From NCBI GenBank assembly GCA_943331295.2, contig CALQLA020000024.1, positions 1 to 64,000 on the forward strand: a stretch of DNA of 64,000 bases, read 5' to 3'. The notes under the pieces are model-generated. The model had not been told where the DNA came from and made no database searches. It saw nothing but the letters and a program-made list of their open reading frames with translations. The stretch is from Bordetella parapertussis. Lineage in GTDB: Bacteria > Pseudomonadota > Gammaproteobacteria > Burkholderiales > Casimicrobiaceae. Positions 53,222-62,352 of the stretch are shown here, in pieces. Position 1 is the first letter of the stretch. The number at the start of each line of letters is the position of its first letter. A program made the translations under genes and the position numbers.

Positions 53222-54373
53222 TCAGCGCCTGCGATTCCTTGGTCGGCCCCCCGGCTTGCGCGCGCCGGCGGCCGGTGCCGCCGGCGCGGCGGGAAGCCAC
53301 AGCGTGACCTCGGTGCCCTGGCCGGGCCCCCCCGCGACGACGACTCGTCCATGCATCAGGTCGACGACTTCCTTGACGAACGACATGCCCAGCCCGGTGC
53401 CGGGTACCGGGCCGGACGGGTCGGCGCGGTAGAACCGGTCGAAGATGCGCGCCGCCTGGTCGCGCGTGAGTCCGATGCCGCTGTCCCGGACGACGATGCC
53501 GGCCATCGGGCGCCCGTCGTCATCCGCGGCGACCAGGGCAACATCGACCGGCGCGGTGCCGGGGGAATACCGGCAGGCATTGTCCAGCACGTTGCGGATC
53601 GCCTGGACGAGGCGGTCGCCGTCGACGTTCGCCGTGAGCGCGGCCGAGTGCGCATCGAACCGGATGCGCACCTTGTCCCTGGCCCTGCGCAGTTCCTCGA
53701 TCGCGGCGAGCACGATCGGCGCCAGCGGCCGCGGCTCGATGCGGAAATCGCGGCCGGCGCGCGCCTCGATGCGCGCGAGGTCGAGGATGTTGGTGACCAT
53801 GTTGACCAGCAGCGAAGCCTGGCGGTGGATCGTCGACAGCAGGTCGCGCCGCGTGGCTTCGTCGAACTCGCGGGCGAGCAGCAGTTCCGAGAAGCCGAAG
53901 ATGCTCCAGATCGGCGTCCGCAACTCGTGCGCGGCCAGCGACAGGAACTCGCCCGGCATCCGGTCGCCCTTGCGCTCGCCGGTGACGTCGCGCAGGTGGA
54001 TCGCGATGCGGGGTGACGCGCCCGGGACCGTCACCACGCGGACGCTGCGGCGCAGCTCGCTGTCTTTCGGGCGCACGAGGTGCAGCGTGTCGCTGCCTTC
54101 CGGGTACAGGGTGGCGAGCGCCGCGGGCGGCCGGGCGGGATCGGCGAGGCGCGCGCAGAGCGCGTCGAACCGCGCTTCGTCGAGTTCCCGGGCCGAGTCG
54201 CGGTCCATGCCCGTCAGGCGGCCGAACGCCGGGTTGGCGTAGCAGGGCTCTCCGGCGCGGAGCACGACGAGCGCGTCGGGGCAAAGGGCGCCGATCGCGT
54301 CCTGTTCCCGGCGCAGCGCGTCGAGCGCTGCATCCCGGACGGCGGTGGCTTCGGGTGCGTGGCGGCGGGTCAT
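53222..54373 (-). CDS. PAS-type sensor histidine kinase, soluble
   Basis: The 383-residue cytoplasmic kinase has a PAS domain ~20-135, HisKA with SLAAHELRTPIWSIFGF (about 144-160), and an ATPase domain with VLDNACRYSP (N box), VRDSGIGLT (G1) and GTGLGMSFVKEVV (G2). No membrane segment is visible. It lies between a second kinase and an HTH-receiver gene on the same strand and probably phosphorylates one of the neighbouring receivers. The start is ATG 54373. Confidence 0.9.
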   Translation of the reverse strand: MTRRHAPEATAVRDAALDALRREQDAIGALCPDALVVLRAGEPCYANPAFGRLTGMDRDSARELDEARFDALCARLADPARPPAALATLYPEGSDTLHLVRPKDSELRRSVRVVTVPGASPRIAIHLRDVTGERKGDRMPGEFLSLAAHELRTPIWSIFGFSELLLAREFDEATRRDLLSTIHRQASLLVNMVTNILDLARIEARAGRDFRIEPRPLAPIVLAAIEELRRARDKVRIRFDAHSAALTANVDGDRLVQAIRNVLDNACRYSPGTAPVDVALVAADDDGRPMAGIVVRDSGIGLTRDQAARIFDRFYRADPSGPVPGTGLGMSFVKEVVDLMHGRVVVAGGPGQGTEVTLWLPAAPAAPAAGARKPGGRPRNRRR

Positions 54374-54446
54374 CGCGATGATCCTGCGGCGTTCCGGCGG
54401 GGGGCACCGCGGTGCGACGGCATCATGCGGCAGCGCGGGCCCGGGA

Positions 54447-55073
54447 TCAGCGCCTGGCGGCCGCGCGCTCGATGTCCTCGCGGACGATGCGTTCGATTTT
54501 CGGGAACGGCACGGGCTTGGTGAACACCTTGACCTCGGGCGGCAGGCCGCCCTGGTCCTCGATGTCGCGCTTGTCGAGGCCGGTGACGACGATCATGCGC
54601 AGGTTCCGGTAATCGGGGTTGGCACGCAGCGAGCGGATCATCCGGAAGCCGTCCATGCTCGGCATGTTGAGGTCGGTCACGAGGAGGTTGGGGCGGTGCT
54701 CGCCGATGCGGATGAGGCCCTCGAAGCCGTTGGTGGCGAGGATCAGCTCGACCGGCAGGTTCCAGCCCGCGACCATCAGCCGGTAGAGCTTGAGGAGGTC
54801 GGGCTCGTCCTCCACCACGAGCAGCCGGTAGCGCGACGGCGCCTCGCGGCCCGACTTGCCTGCTGCCGGCGTGGCCGCCAGGGCAAAATTGCGTTCGGCC
54901 ACCATCGCGTCCACCGACGTGCGGACGATCCGCCGATGGCCGCCGGCGGTCTTCCATGCGGTGAGCACGCCTGCCTCCACCCAGAGCTGGACGGTGCGCA
55001 GCGCGACGCCGAGCATCTGCGCCGCCTCGCGGGTGGAGATGAATTCCGTCGGACGCGGCAGTTCGCCAGTCAT
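54447..55073 (-). CDS. Excisionase-type HTH fused to a C-terminal receiver domain
   Basis: The 208-residue protein has the reverse of the usual response-regulator order. Residues ~10-62 form an excisionase/MerR-like HTH ([20 protein letters not shown], then GGHRRIV). After a linker, ~82-200 form a receiver domain with [11 protein letters not shown], the acceptor Asp in [13 protein letters not shown], and VFTKPVP. It probably binds DNA under phosphorylation control. It heads a run of signalling genes on the minus strand and is a natural output for the PAS kinase downstream. Confidence 0.88.
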   Translation of the reverse strand: MTGELPRPTEFISTREAAQMLGVALRTVQLWVEAGVLTAWKTAGGHRRIVRTSVDAMVAERNFALAATPAAGKSGREAPSRYRLLVVEDEPDLLKLYRLMVAGWNLPVELILATNGFEGLIRIGEHRPNLLVTDLNMPSMDGFRMIRSLRANPDYRNLRMIVVTGLDKRDIEDQGGLPPEVKVFTKPVPFPKIERIVREDIERAAARR

Positions 55074-55402
55074 CCCTCGACTTTATCACGTGTGTTGCAG
55101 TTATTGCATTTTTTATCGATTATGGCGGAGTGCGCCGCGGCCGTCGGTTACGCATAAACAACTGCTGCGCATGGAGAAAAAGGCGGGCCATCGCGATCCG
55201 CCGCCGGCAAGTCGCCGGACTGGTGGGTGATATAAATGAAACATTCGACAAAATAGCAGGCTCCTGGCGGATACGCGCTGTCCGCCGACGAGGGGCGAGC
55301 CCCCGGGATGTGCCCCACCCGGGGTATCGTATAATCCGGCAACGCCGCGCCCCCCCGGGAACGGCGTTTTTTGTCGCCCGCCAATGCGTGCAAGGAGTCC
55401 CG
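55074..55402. other. Intergenic region with AT-rich patch, hairpins and guaC promoter
   Basis: About 329 bases. An AT-rich patch (55090-55125) lies before the HTH-receiver gene. At 55178-55206 a minus-strand GGCGG/CCGCC hairpin is followed by TTTTT, a possible terminator of a short minus-strand RNA. TATAAT (55330-55335) is the likely guaC -10. A second hairpin with a T-run follows at 55341-55372. Confidence 0.45.
55330..55372 (+). promoter_or_regulatory. guaC promoter with immediate terminator-like hairpin
   Basis: TATAAT (55330-55335) has no good -35. AACGCCG (55341-55347) and CGGCGTT (55362-55368) form a 7-bp stem followed by six T residues in total (55367-55372), starting at the expected transcription start and ending about 30 bases before guaC. 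It looks like an attenuator, or a terminator of a very short RNA. Confidence 0.5.
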
Positions 55403-56455
55403 ATGCGCATCGAGACCGAGGTCAGGCTGGACTTCAAGGACGTGCTGATCCGCCCCAAGCGGAGCACGCTGTCCACCCGCTCGAACGTCGACATCTCGCG
55501 CGAGTTCCGCTTCCGCCACGCGCAGGTCGACTACCACGGGGTGCCGATCATCGCCGCCAACATGGACACGACCGGCACCATGGAGATGGCGCGCGCGCTC
55601 GACGCGTTCCTGCTGTCGACCGCGCTGCACAAGCACTACGGCGTCGACGAGCTCGTCGCGTTCTTCAAGGGCATCGAGCGCAAGTCCTCGGCGTTCTACT
55701 CGATGGGGCTCGCCCCCGCCGACCTCGAGAAGTTCGACCGCGTGATGGCGGCCGCGGGGGAGGGCGCCGACGCCGCGATCCGCTACGTCTGCATCGACGT
55801 CGCGAACGGGTACACCGAGGCGTTCGCCCGCTTCGTCGCGAAGGTGCGCGAGCGCTATCCGCATCTCGTCATCATGGCCGGCAACGTCGTCACCGGCGAA
55901 ATGACCGAGGAACTGATCCTGTCGGGCGCCGACATCGTCAAGGTCGGCATCGGGCCCGGCTCGGTGTGCACGACGCGGCGGATGACGGGCGTCGGCTACC
56001 CTCAGCTCTCGGCCATCATCGAGTGCGCCGACGCCGCGCACGGGCTCGAGGGCCACATCTGCGCCGACGGCGGCTGCACCACGCCCGGCGACGTGGCCAA
56101 GGCCTTCGGCGGCGGCGCCGACTTCGTGATGCTGGGCGGCATGTTCGCCGGTCACGACGAGTGCTCGGGCGACGTCGTCGAGCGCGACGGCCAGAAGTTC
56201 CAGCGCTTCTACGGCATGAGCAGCCGCACCGCGATGGAGAAGTACTCGGGCGGCGTGGCGCAGTACCGCGCCGCGGAAGGCAAGGAGGTGCTCGTGCCGT
56301 CCCGCGGCCCGGTCGCCGGCACTGCGCAGGAGATCCTCGGCGGCGTGCGCTCCGCCTGCACCTACGTCGGCGCGCGCCGGCTGCGCGAATTCTCCAAGCG
56401 GACCACGTTCATCCGCGTGTCGCAGCAGGCCAACGAGGTGTTCGGGCGCTCGTAG
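55403..56455 (+). CDS. guaC: GMP reductase
   Basis: NADPH-dependent conversion of GMP to IMP with release of ammonia; 350 residues, close to the E. coli length. The IMPDH/GMPR barrel shows [14 protein letters not shown] at the N-terminus, the catalytic Cys in [20 protein letters not shown], the flap [11 protein letters not shown] and [11 protein letters not shown]. No CBS domains are present, which separates it from IMP dehydrogenase. ATG 55403 has AAGGAG upstream. Confidence 0.95.
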   Translation: MRIETEVRLDFKDVLIRPKRSTLSTRSNVDISREFRFRHAQVDYHGVPIIAANMDTTGTMEMARALDAFLLSTALHKHYGVDELVAFFKGIERKSSAFYSMGLAPADLEKFDRVMAAAGEGADAAIRYVCIDVANGYTEAFARFVAKVRERYPHLVIMAGNVVTGEMTEELILSGADIVKVGIGPGSVCTTRRMTGVGYPQLSAIIECADAAHGLEGHICADGGCTTPGDVAKAFGGGADFVMLGGMFAGHDECSGDVVERDGQKFQRFYGMSSRTAMEKYSGGVAQYRAAEGKEVLVPSRGPVAGTAQEILGGVRSACTYVGARRLREFSKRTTFIRVSQQANEVFGRS

Positions 56456-56471
56456 CCCGGCGCCGCCCGCC

Positions 56472-57413
56472 ATGGGGAATCCGCGCGAACCTCGCCGCGG
56501 CCGCATCGTCGTCGTCGGCAGCAGCAACATGGACCTCGTTGTCCGCGTGCCGCGCCTGCCGGCCGCCGGCGAGACGCTCTCCGGCCACGACTTTCGCACG
56601 CTGCCGGGAGGCAAGGGCGCCAACCAGGCGGTGGCCGCGGCGCGCCTCTCCGGCGACGTCGCGTTCGTGAGCTGTGTGGGCGCCGACGATTTCGGCGCCC
56701 GGCTGCGCGCCGGATTCGTCGCCGACGGCATCGATGTCGCGCACGTCGCCGAACTGCCGGGGCACGCGACGGGAATCGCGCTGATCACGGTCGCCGGCGA
56801 CGGCGCCAACAGCATCGTGCTGTCACCCGGCGCGAACGGGGCGCTGGTTCCCGCGATGATCGATGCCGCCGAGGCGCTGATCGCGACCGCGGCGCTGCTC
56901 GTCTGCCAGCTGGAGATTCCGCCGGCCTCGGTCCGCCATGCGCTGGAAGTCGCGGCGCGGCACGGCACGCCCGTGCTGCTCAACCCCGCGCCGGCGGTGC
57001 CGCTCGATCCGGACCTGCTGCGGCATGTCGACATCCTGGTGCCCAACGAGATCGAGGCCGGCGCGCTGACCGGCATTGCCGTCGCCGGCATCGACGACGC
57101 GCGGCGCGCGGCGGAGGCGCTGCGGGCGCAGGGGCCGCGCGACGTGATCGTCACGCTTGGCGCGCAGGGCCTGTGGCACGCCGGCCGCGACGGCGGCATT
57201 CACCTGCCGGCGCCGCCCGTCGCCGCGATCGATTCGACGGCCGCGGGCGACACGCTGATCGGCGGCATCGCCGCCGCGCTGGCGGCAGGCGCGGACCTGC
57301 GGGCGGCGATCGCGTTCGGCATGCGGGCGGCCGCGATCAGCGTCACCCGCGTCGGTGCGCAGGCGTCGATTCCGTGGCGCCGCGAGCTCGACGCGCCGTC
57401 GCCTTCGCCCTGA
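56472..57413 (+). CDS. rbsK: Ribokinase-like PfkB family sugar kinase
   Basis: ATP-dependent sugar kinase, 313 residues. PfkB signatures are [14 protein letters not shown] (about 44-57) and the catalytic [12 protein letters not shown] (about 253-264), with Asp as base. The GG-K-G-A-NQA form is typical of ribokinase. The adjacent KDPG aldolase leaves a 2-keto-3-deoxygluconate kinase possible. It begins 16 bases after guaC. Confidence 0.88.
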   Translation: MGNPREPRRGRIVVVGSSNMDLVVRVPRLPAAGETLSGHDFRTLPGGKGANQAVAAARLSGDVAFVSCVGADDFGARLRAGFVADGIDVAHVAELPGHATGIALITVAGDGANSIVLSPGANGALVPAMIDAAEALIATAALLVCQLEIPPASVRHALEVAARHGTPVLLNPAPAVPLDPDLLRHVDILVPNEIEAGALTGIAVAGIDDARRAAEALRAQGPRDVIVTLGAQGLWHAGRDGGIHLPAPPVAAIDSTAAGDTLIGGIAAALAAGADLRAAIAFGMRAAAISVTRVGAQASIPWRRELDAPSPSP

Positions 57414-57487
57414 TAGACTCGGGCTGCGGACGCCCCCCGGCCACCGCCATGCCGCAGCCGGCGGGCCGCCGCCAGGAGACCACGTCG

Positions 57488-58150
57488 ATGAACACCCTCG
57501 CGCTGATGCGCACCGGCCCCGTCATTCCCGTCATCGTCATCGACGACGCCGACAGCGCGGTGCCGCTCGCGCGGGCGCTCGTCGCCGGCGGCGTCCGCGT
57601 GCTCGAGATCACGCTGCGCACGCCGGCCGCGCTGGATGCCGTCCGGCGGATCGCGCGCGAGGTGCCCGAGGCGATCGTCGGCGTCGGCACGATCACCGAG
57701 GCCTCGCACTTCGGGGCCGCGGTGGCCGCCGGCGCGCGCTTCGGCGTCAGCCCGGGGTTCACGCCTGCGCTGGCCGCGGCGGCGCACGCATCGGGCCTGC
57801 CGCTCCTCCCCGGCGTGATGACCCCGTCGGACGTGATCGCCGCGCGCGCCGCCGGCTTCCTCGCGCTGAAGCTGTTCCCGGCGCAGCAGGCGGGCGGCGT
57901 GCGGGTGCTCTCGGCGCTGCAGGGCCCCTTCCCCGACGTCATGTTCTGCCCTACCGGCGGCATCACGCGAGAGACCGCCGGCGAGTTCCTGGCGCTGCCG
58001 AACGTCGGCTGCGTCGGCGGCTCGTGGCTCACCCCGCGGCACCTCGTCGCCGCCAGGGCGTGGGACAATATCACCGCGCTCGCGCAGGAGTCCGCGCAGT
58101 TGCGCGCGGCCCCGAACCACGCCACTCCTGTCCACACTCCACGGTCATGA
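57488..58150 (+). CDS. eda: 2-dehydro-3-deoxy-phosphogluconate (KDPG) aldolase
   Basis: Class I aldolase of the Entner-Doudoroff pathway, 220 residues. Features are [18 protein letters not shown], the Glu in [24 protein letters not shown], and the Schiff-base Lys in [14 protein letters not shown], then CPTGGI. ATG 57488 lies 74 bases after the kinase gene. The stop overlaps the gpmA start (ATGA), an uncommon partnership of two central glycolytic enzymes. Confidence 0.93.
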   Translation: MNTLALMRTGPVIPVIVIDDADSAVPLARALVAGGVRVLEITLRTPAALDAVRRIAREVPEAIVGVGTITEASHFGAAVAAGARFGVSPGFTPALAAAAHASGLPLLPGVMTPSDVIAARAAGFLALKLFPAQQAGGVRVLSALQGPFPDVMFCPTGGITRETAGEFLALPNVGCVGGSWLTPRHLVAARAWDNITALAQESAQLRAAPNHATPVHTPRS

Positions 58151-58890
58151 AAAAACTCGTATTGCTGCGTCACGGCGAATCCGTCTGGAACCTCGAGAAC
58201 CGCTTCACCGGCTGGACCGACGTCGGGCTCACCGCGCGGGGGCTCGCCGAAGGGCGCGCCGCCGGCGCGCTGCTCGCGAAGGAGGGCTTCGAATTCGACG
58301 TCGCGTACACGTCGGTGCTGAAGCGCGCGATCAAGACGCTCTGGATCGCGCTGGAGGAGATGGACCGGATGTGGATTCCGATCCGCCATTCGTGGCGCCT
58401 CAACGAGCGCCACTACGGCGCGCTGCAGGGCCTCGACAAGGCCGCGACCGCCGCGAAGTTCGGCGAGGCGCAGGTGAAGATCTGGCGGCGTGCGTATGCC
58501 ACCGCGCCGCCGGCGCTGGAAGACGGCGACCCGCGCCTCGAGCCGGGGAACCCGCGCTATGCCGGCCTGGCCGGCGGCATGCCGCGCACCGAATGCCTCA
58601 AGGACACCGTCGGGCGGTTCCTGCCTTACTGGCACGAGACGATCGCGCCGGCCATCGCCTCGGGCCAGCGCGTGATCATCGCCGCGCACGGCAACAGCCT
58701 GCGCGCTCTGATCAAGTACCTCGACGACGTGTCCGACGACGACATCGTGGAACTCAACATCCCCACCGGGCAGCCGCTCGTCTACGAACTCGACGACGCG
58801 GGCAAGCCGATTCGCCATTACTACCTGGGCGATGCGGACGCGATCCGGGCGGCGATGCAGGCGGTCGCCAACCAGGGCAAGGCGGCCTGA
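58147..58890 (+). CDS. gpmA: 2,3-bisphosphoglycerate-dependent phosphoglycerate mutase
   Basis: Interconverts 2- and 3-phosphoglycerate in the cytoplasm; 247 residues, the standard dPGM size. It has the phospho-His motif [12 protein letters not shown] (His about 8-9), [25 protein letters not shown], and the second catalytic His in [16 protein letters not shown]. The start overlaps the eda stop by 4 bases. Confidence 0.96.
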   Translation: MKKLVLLRHGESVWNLENRFTGWTDVGLTARGLAEGRAAGALLAKEGFEFDVAYTSVLKRAIKTLWIALEEMDRMWIPIRHSWRLNERHYGALQGLDKAATAAKFGEAQVKIWRRAYATAPPALEDGDPRLEPGNPRYAGLAGGMPRTECLKDTVGRFLPYWHETIAPAIASGQRVIIAAHGNSLRALIKYLDDVSDDDIVELNIPTGQPLVYELDDAGKPIRHYYLGDADAIRAAMQAVANQGKAA

Positions 58891-58902
58891 CCGGAACGGC
58901 GG

Positions 58903-60306
58903 CTAGCGTGGAGCGTCCGCCGGGGCGGGCGCCGCGGTGACGCCGCCCCGACGGATCACGCGCGCGAGGATTCCCGGCGTCAGCAGCGTCGTCAGCATCA
59001 CGACGACGACGATCATCGAGAACACCGCGTCGGGGATGACGCCGAGCGCCCGTCCGGCCGCGGCGAAGATGAGGCCCACCTCGCCGCGCGGCGCCATCCC
59101 CCAGCCGACGACCCACTTCCTGACTCCGCCGGCGGCGAGGCCCGCGACGAGCTTGCTCGCGAACGCGACCAGCGTGATCACGAGGCCCGCAAGCAGGATG
59201 CCGCCATCCATGATCGACGCGATCTTCACCTGCATCCCGGTGTAGACGAAGAACATCGGGACGAGCATGTGCCCGACGGGCGCAACCAGTTCCTCCAGGC
59301 TGCGGTGGCCGTGACGGTCGAGCACGGCGGCGATGCGCGCGCGGGTCGCGCCGTCGGCGTCGGCCGCTGCGCCGCGGATGTCGCGCACGAGGTCCGGTTC
59401 CGTGAAGTCGCGGAACTGGACTTCGTCGAGCACCAGTCCCGCGGCGAACGCGCCGACGATGGGCGCGAGGCCCATCAGGCTGGCACCCCAGGCGAAGGTG
59501 AGGCAGGTCGACATCAGGACGGCCACCTTCATCGCCGTTCCGGCGTGGAGCCGCGCGAACAGGCGCGAGCAGCGCGGGGCGGCATGCCGGCCCAGCACCA
59601 GCGCGCCGACGAGGAACAGGAACGCTTCGGCCGTGATCCGCGCGACCGTCGCCGGATCGACGCTGCCGGCGGTCACGACCGCCGACACCACGGCGAGGAT
59701 GATGAGGCCCATCACGTCGTCGATCACCGCGGCGCCCAGCACGATCTGCGCTTCGCGCGACCGCAGCACGCCGAGGTCCTGGAACACGCGGCCGGTGATG
59801 CCGACGGACGTGGCCGTCAGCGTCGCCCCGAGGAACAGGTGGCCGTTGAACGAGAGCTCCGGCAGCAGCCAGGGGCCGACGACGAAGGCGCCGAGGACCA
59901 TCGGCGTCGCCACCCCCACCGTCGCCACCAGCAACGCACGCATGCCCACCCGGCGCATCGAGTCGACGTTGGACTCGAGCCCGATCTGGAACAGCAGGAT
60001 CACCACGCCGAGCTCGGCGAGAAAGCGCATGACTTCGCTGCCGGTGATGTCGGCGACGACCGCCGTGACCGGCGCGATGTCGAACAGGTAGAGGTTCCCG
60101 ATCGCGACGCCGACGAGGAGTTCCCCCAGCACGGCCGGCTGGCCCAGCCGTTCGATCGTGCCCGCCATCTTGGCGAGCAGCAGCAGGAGGCCGATCCAGA
60201 AGAAGGTGAACGCCGTCGCGCTGCCGCCGTCGGAGGCGAGGGCGAGCGCGGGCACCGCGGCGAGCGCCAGCAGGGCGGCCGTGGCGGAGCGTCGGGCGCC
60301 GGTCAT
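58903..60306 (-). CDS. CPA2-type cation/proton antiporter
   Basis: Inner-membrane Na+ or K+/H+ antiporter of the KefB/CPA2 family, 467 residues with about 12 hydrophobic segments after a cleavable-looking N-terminus. Family features are LGELLVGVAIGNL, the half-helix region VILLFQIGLES, ATLTATSVGITGRVFQDLG, the ion-site Asp pair VIDDVMGL and the late APRGEVGLIFA. It has no C-terminal TrkA-N domain. It overlaps the DUF1624 gene by 4 bases and is the last gene of the gsp-containing operon. Confidence 0.9.
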   Translation of the reverse strand: MTGARRSATAALLALAAVPALALASDGGSATAFTFFWIGLLLLLAKMAGTIERLGQPAVLGELLVGVAIGNLYLFDIAPVTAVVADITGSEVMRFLAELGVVILLFQIGLESNVDSMRRVGMRALLVATVGVATPMVLGAFVVGPWLLPELSFNGHLFLGATLTATSVGITGRVFQDLGVLRSREAQIVLGAAVIDDVMGLIILAVVSAVVTAGSVDPATVARITAEAFLFLVGALVLGRHAAPRCSRLFARLHAGTAMKVAVLMSTCLTFAWGASLMGLAPIVGAFAAGLVLDEVQFRDFTEPDLVRDIRGAAADADGATRARIAAVLDRHGHRSLEELVAPVGHMLVPMFFVYTGMQVKIASIMDGGILLAGLVITLVAFASKLVAGLAAGGVRKWVVGWGMAPRGEVGLIFAAAGRALGVIPDAVFSMIVVVVMLTTLLTPGILARVIRRGGVTAAPAPADAPR

Positions 60307-61061
60307 CGCCGCACCACGAGCCACAGCGTGCCCAGCAGCAGCGGCTGGTGGACCATGTAGACGGCGAGGCTGTGGCGGCCGAGCCACCTGAGCCATCGGG
60401 GCGCGCCGCGCAGCGGTCGCAGCGCGCGGAAGCGGGCGCCCGCGAGCGCGGGGCCCAGCGCGATGCCGAGCAGGATGAAGCCCGCCCAGGGCGCCAGCGG
60501 CACGTAGTCCTCGGTCCGGGGCTTCGTCGTCGTGAACCCGAGCCACGACAGGGCGCGTGCGTCGAACGCCGGCGCCGAGAGCGCCAGCCCGGCGCCGATC
60601 ACGACGAGCCCCGCCACCAGCGCCGTGCGCGGCCGGCGCCGCAGCGGCCAGGCGAGGAGCGACGCGACGGCGATGCAGTGCAGGATGCCGAAATAGATGA
60701 ACGAGGACGGAAACATGAGATAGCTGCCTGCGCTCACGGCCAGCGCGCAGGCCGCGATCGCGGCGACGCGGCGTGCGTGCCGGCGCGTGGTGACGCCGGC
60801 GCGATCGGCGAGGACGAGGCTCGCTCCGACCAGCGTCATGAACGAGGTGACGATCAGCGCGCGGAAGCCGAGCCAGAACGGGTCGCGCTCGAAGTCCGAG
60901 GCGGTGACGCGGAAATAGCGCAGGTCGAACGCGAAGTGATAGACGATCATCATGCAGACCGCGGCGCCCCGCAGCGCGTCGATACCCGGCAGGCGGCCGG
61001 TGTCGGCAGGCGGCGCCGCCACCCGGTCTGCCGCCGCCGCGCGCGTCCGCTGCCGGCTCAT
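60303..61061 (-). CDS. DUF1624 family membrane acyltransferase-like protein
   Basis: Multi-pass membrane protein of the heparan-alpha-glucosaminide N-acetyltransferase-like (DUF1624) family, 252 residues, about seven hydrophobic segments. Visible motifs are IDALRGAAVCMMIVYHFAFD near the N-terminus, SFIYFGILHCIA and the C-terminal RHSLAVYMVHQPLLLG, as in acyltransferase-3-like proteins. ATG 61061 overlaps the gspN stop (ATGA), so I prefer it to 61079. The substrate is unknown. Confidence 0.85.
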   Translation of the reverse strand: MSRQRTRAAAADRVAAPPADTGRLPGIDALRGAAVCMMIVYHFAFDLRYFRVTASDFERDPFWLGFRALIVTSFMTLVGASLVLADRAGVTTRRHARRVAAIAACALAVSAGSYLMFPSSFIYFGILHCIAVASLLAWPLRRRPRTALVAGLVVIGAGLALSAPAFDARALSWLGFTTTKPRTEDYVPLAPWAGFILLGIALGPALAGARFRALRPLRGAPRWLRWLGRHSLAVYMVHQPLLLGTLWLVVRR

Positions 61062-61822
61062 CGCGCGCCGGCCTGCCATTGCACGCGCCAGCCGGCGCCT
61101 TCGGGCGTGCCGATGGCGGCGAGGCCGCGCGCGAGCGCGGCGTTGTCGGCGCGCCGCGGCGTGACGAGCAGCGACACGGTGGCGGCGCCGCCCGTCGTGA
61201 CGGCGACGTCGCCGCGGACGTCCAGGTCGCCGCCGCGATTGGTCACCGGGCCGGCGAGCCGGTCGCCCGCGGCGGTGAGCGCCACGGTCAGTTCGCCGGC
61301 GTCGACGGGGGGGCCGGCCATGAACGCCGCGCGCGCATCGCGCCAGACGATGCGCAGGTCACCGGCGGACGCGCCCGGCGCAAGGTCGAGCCGGGCCGTC
61401 GTCGCGGTGACGTCGCCGTCCACCCGCCAAGCGGCGCGCAGCGCGGCGCTCCTGACGAGCGCGTCGGCGAGCGTGCCGGCACCGAGGGTCACGTCGAGGT
61501 CGGAGAGCGCGAGGCGCCCCGGCGCGGCGACGATCCCGGCACGGGGCGCGCGCGCCGCGGCATCCGCCGGCATCACGTGCGCCCGCAGTTCGCCGGAGGC
61601 GAGCGGCAGCGCGTCGACCTGCCAGGCGACCGGGAGGCGGGCGTCGCCGAGCGAGAGCACGCCACGGCCGTTCCACAGCGATCCTTCGAGATCGCTGGCG
61701 CCGACGCGACTGCCCGTGAACTGCGCCACTGCCGGCGACAGCAGCGCCGCCGGTGCCATCAAGGCGGCTGCCGCCCCGAGGAGCAGCAGAGCGGCGACGA
61801 CGACCAGCAGGAGGCGGCGCAT
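61058..61822 (-). CDS. gspN: Type II secretion system protein N
   Basis: Inner-membrane-anchored periplasmic component of the general secretory pathway, 254 residues from ATG 61822. One N-terminal membrane helix (MRRLLLVVVAALLLLGAAAAL) precedes a periplasmic beta-rich region with the family pattern DLEGSLWNGRGVLSLG and LPVAWQVDALPL. It follows gspM by 23 bases. GspN is present only in a subset of type II systems. Confidence 0.85.
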   Translation of the reverse strand: MRRLLLVVVAALLLLGAAAALMAPAALLSPAVAQFTGSRVGASDLEGSLWNGRGVLSLGDARLPVAWQVDALPLASGELRAHVMPADAAARAPRAGIVAAPGRLALSDLDVTLGAGTLADALVRSAALRAAWRVDGDVTATTARLDLAPGASAGDLRIVWRDARAAFMAGPPVDAGELTVALTAAGDRLAGPVTNRGGDLDVRGDVAVTTGGAATVSLLVTPRRADNAALARGLAAIGTPEGAGWRVQWQAGAR

Positions 61823-61845
61823 GGGGATTGCGGCCACGCGCCGGG

Positions 61846-62352
61846 TCAGCGCGCCAGCACGAGGTCGGCGCGGACGCTGCCGGGTTCGACGCGCGCCGTC
61901 AGCGTCGCCTCGACGATGCGCAGTTGCGCGTCACGTTGCGCGGCTTCGAGCAGGCCGACCAGGGCGTCGACGCTGACCGCGGCGAAGACGAGGCGCGCCC
62001 GGCTCTCCTGCCAGTCGAGTTGCGTCACCGCGGCGCGAAGGCCCTGCTCGCGCAGCAGCCGGTCGAGCTCGGCCCGCGGCTCGCCGGCGGCACGCGCGGC
62101 GGGATTGCGGGCGAAGCCGGCCATCGTGTCCACCGTCTGCTGCGCGGCGGCGAGCGCCGCGCGCTCAGCCGGCACGGCGACGCGGAGTGCGGCGATGTCG
62201 CGCAGCAGCGGCTGCCAGACGACGAGCCACGCCAGCGCGGCGGCGACGAGCGCGGCCAGCGCCAGCACGACGCGGCGCTCGGCGCGCGATTTGCCGGCCC
62301 ACCAGCGCCGCAGCGATTCGGGCGGACGCAGGGCGGCGGTGCCGATGGCCAT
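61846..62352 (-). CDS. gspM: Type II secretion system protein M
   Basis: Inner-membrane platform protein, 168 residues. A short cytoplasmic N-terminus (RRWWAGKSRAERRVV), a single membrane helix (about 28-47) and a periplasmic ferredoxin-like domain ending in LVGLLEAAQRDAQLRIVEAT. It overlaps the gspL stop by one base (TGATG). GspM and GspL dimerise in the assembly platform. Confidence 0.88.
   Translation of the reverse strand: MAIGTAALRPPESLRRWWAGKSRAERRVVLALAALVAAALAWLVVWQPLLRDIAALRVAVPAERAALAAAQQTVDTMAGFARNPAARAAGEPRAELDRLLREQGLRAAVTQLDWQESRARLVFAAVSVDALVGLLEAAQRDAQLRIVEATLTARVEPGSVRADLVLAR

Noticed and set aside
55136-55400. 6S RNA or a known purine riboswitch upstream of guaC
   Set aside because: I could not match the sequence to the consensus of 6S RNA or of purine riboswitches; only hairpins and a T-run can be supported.
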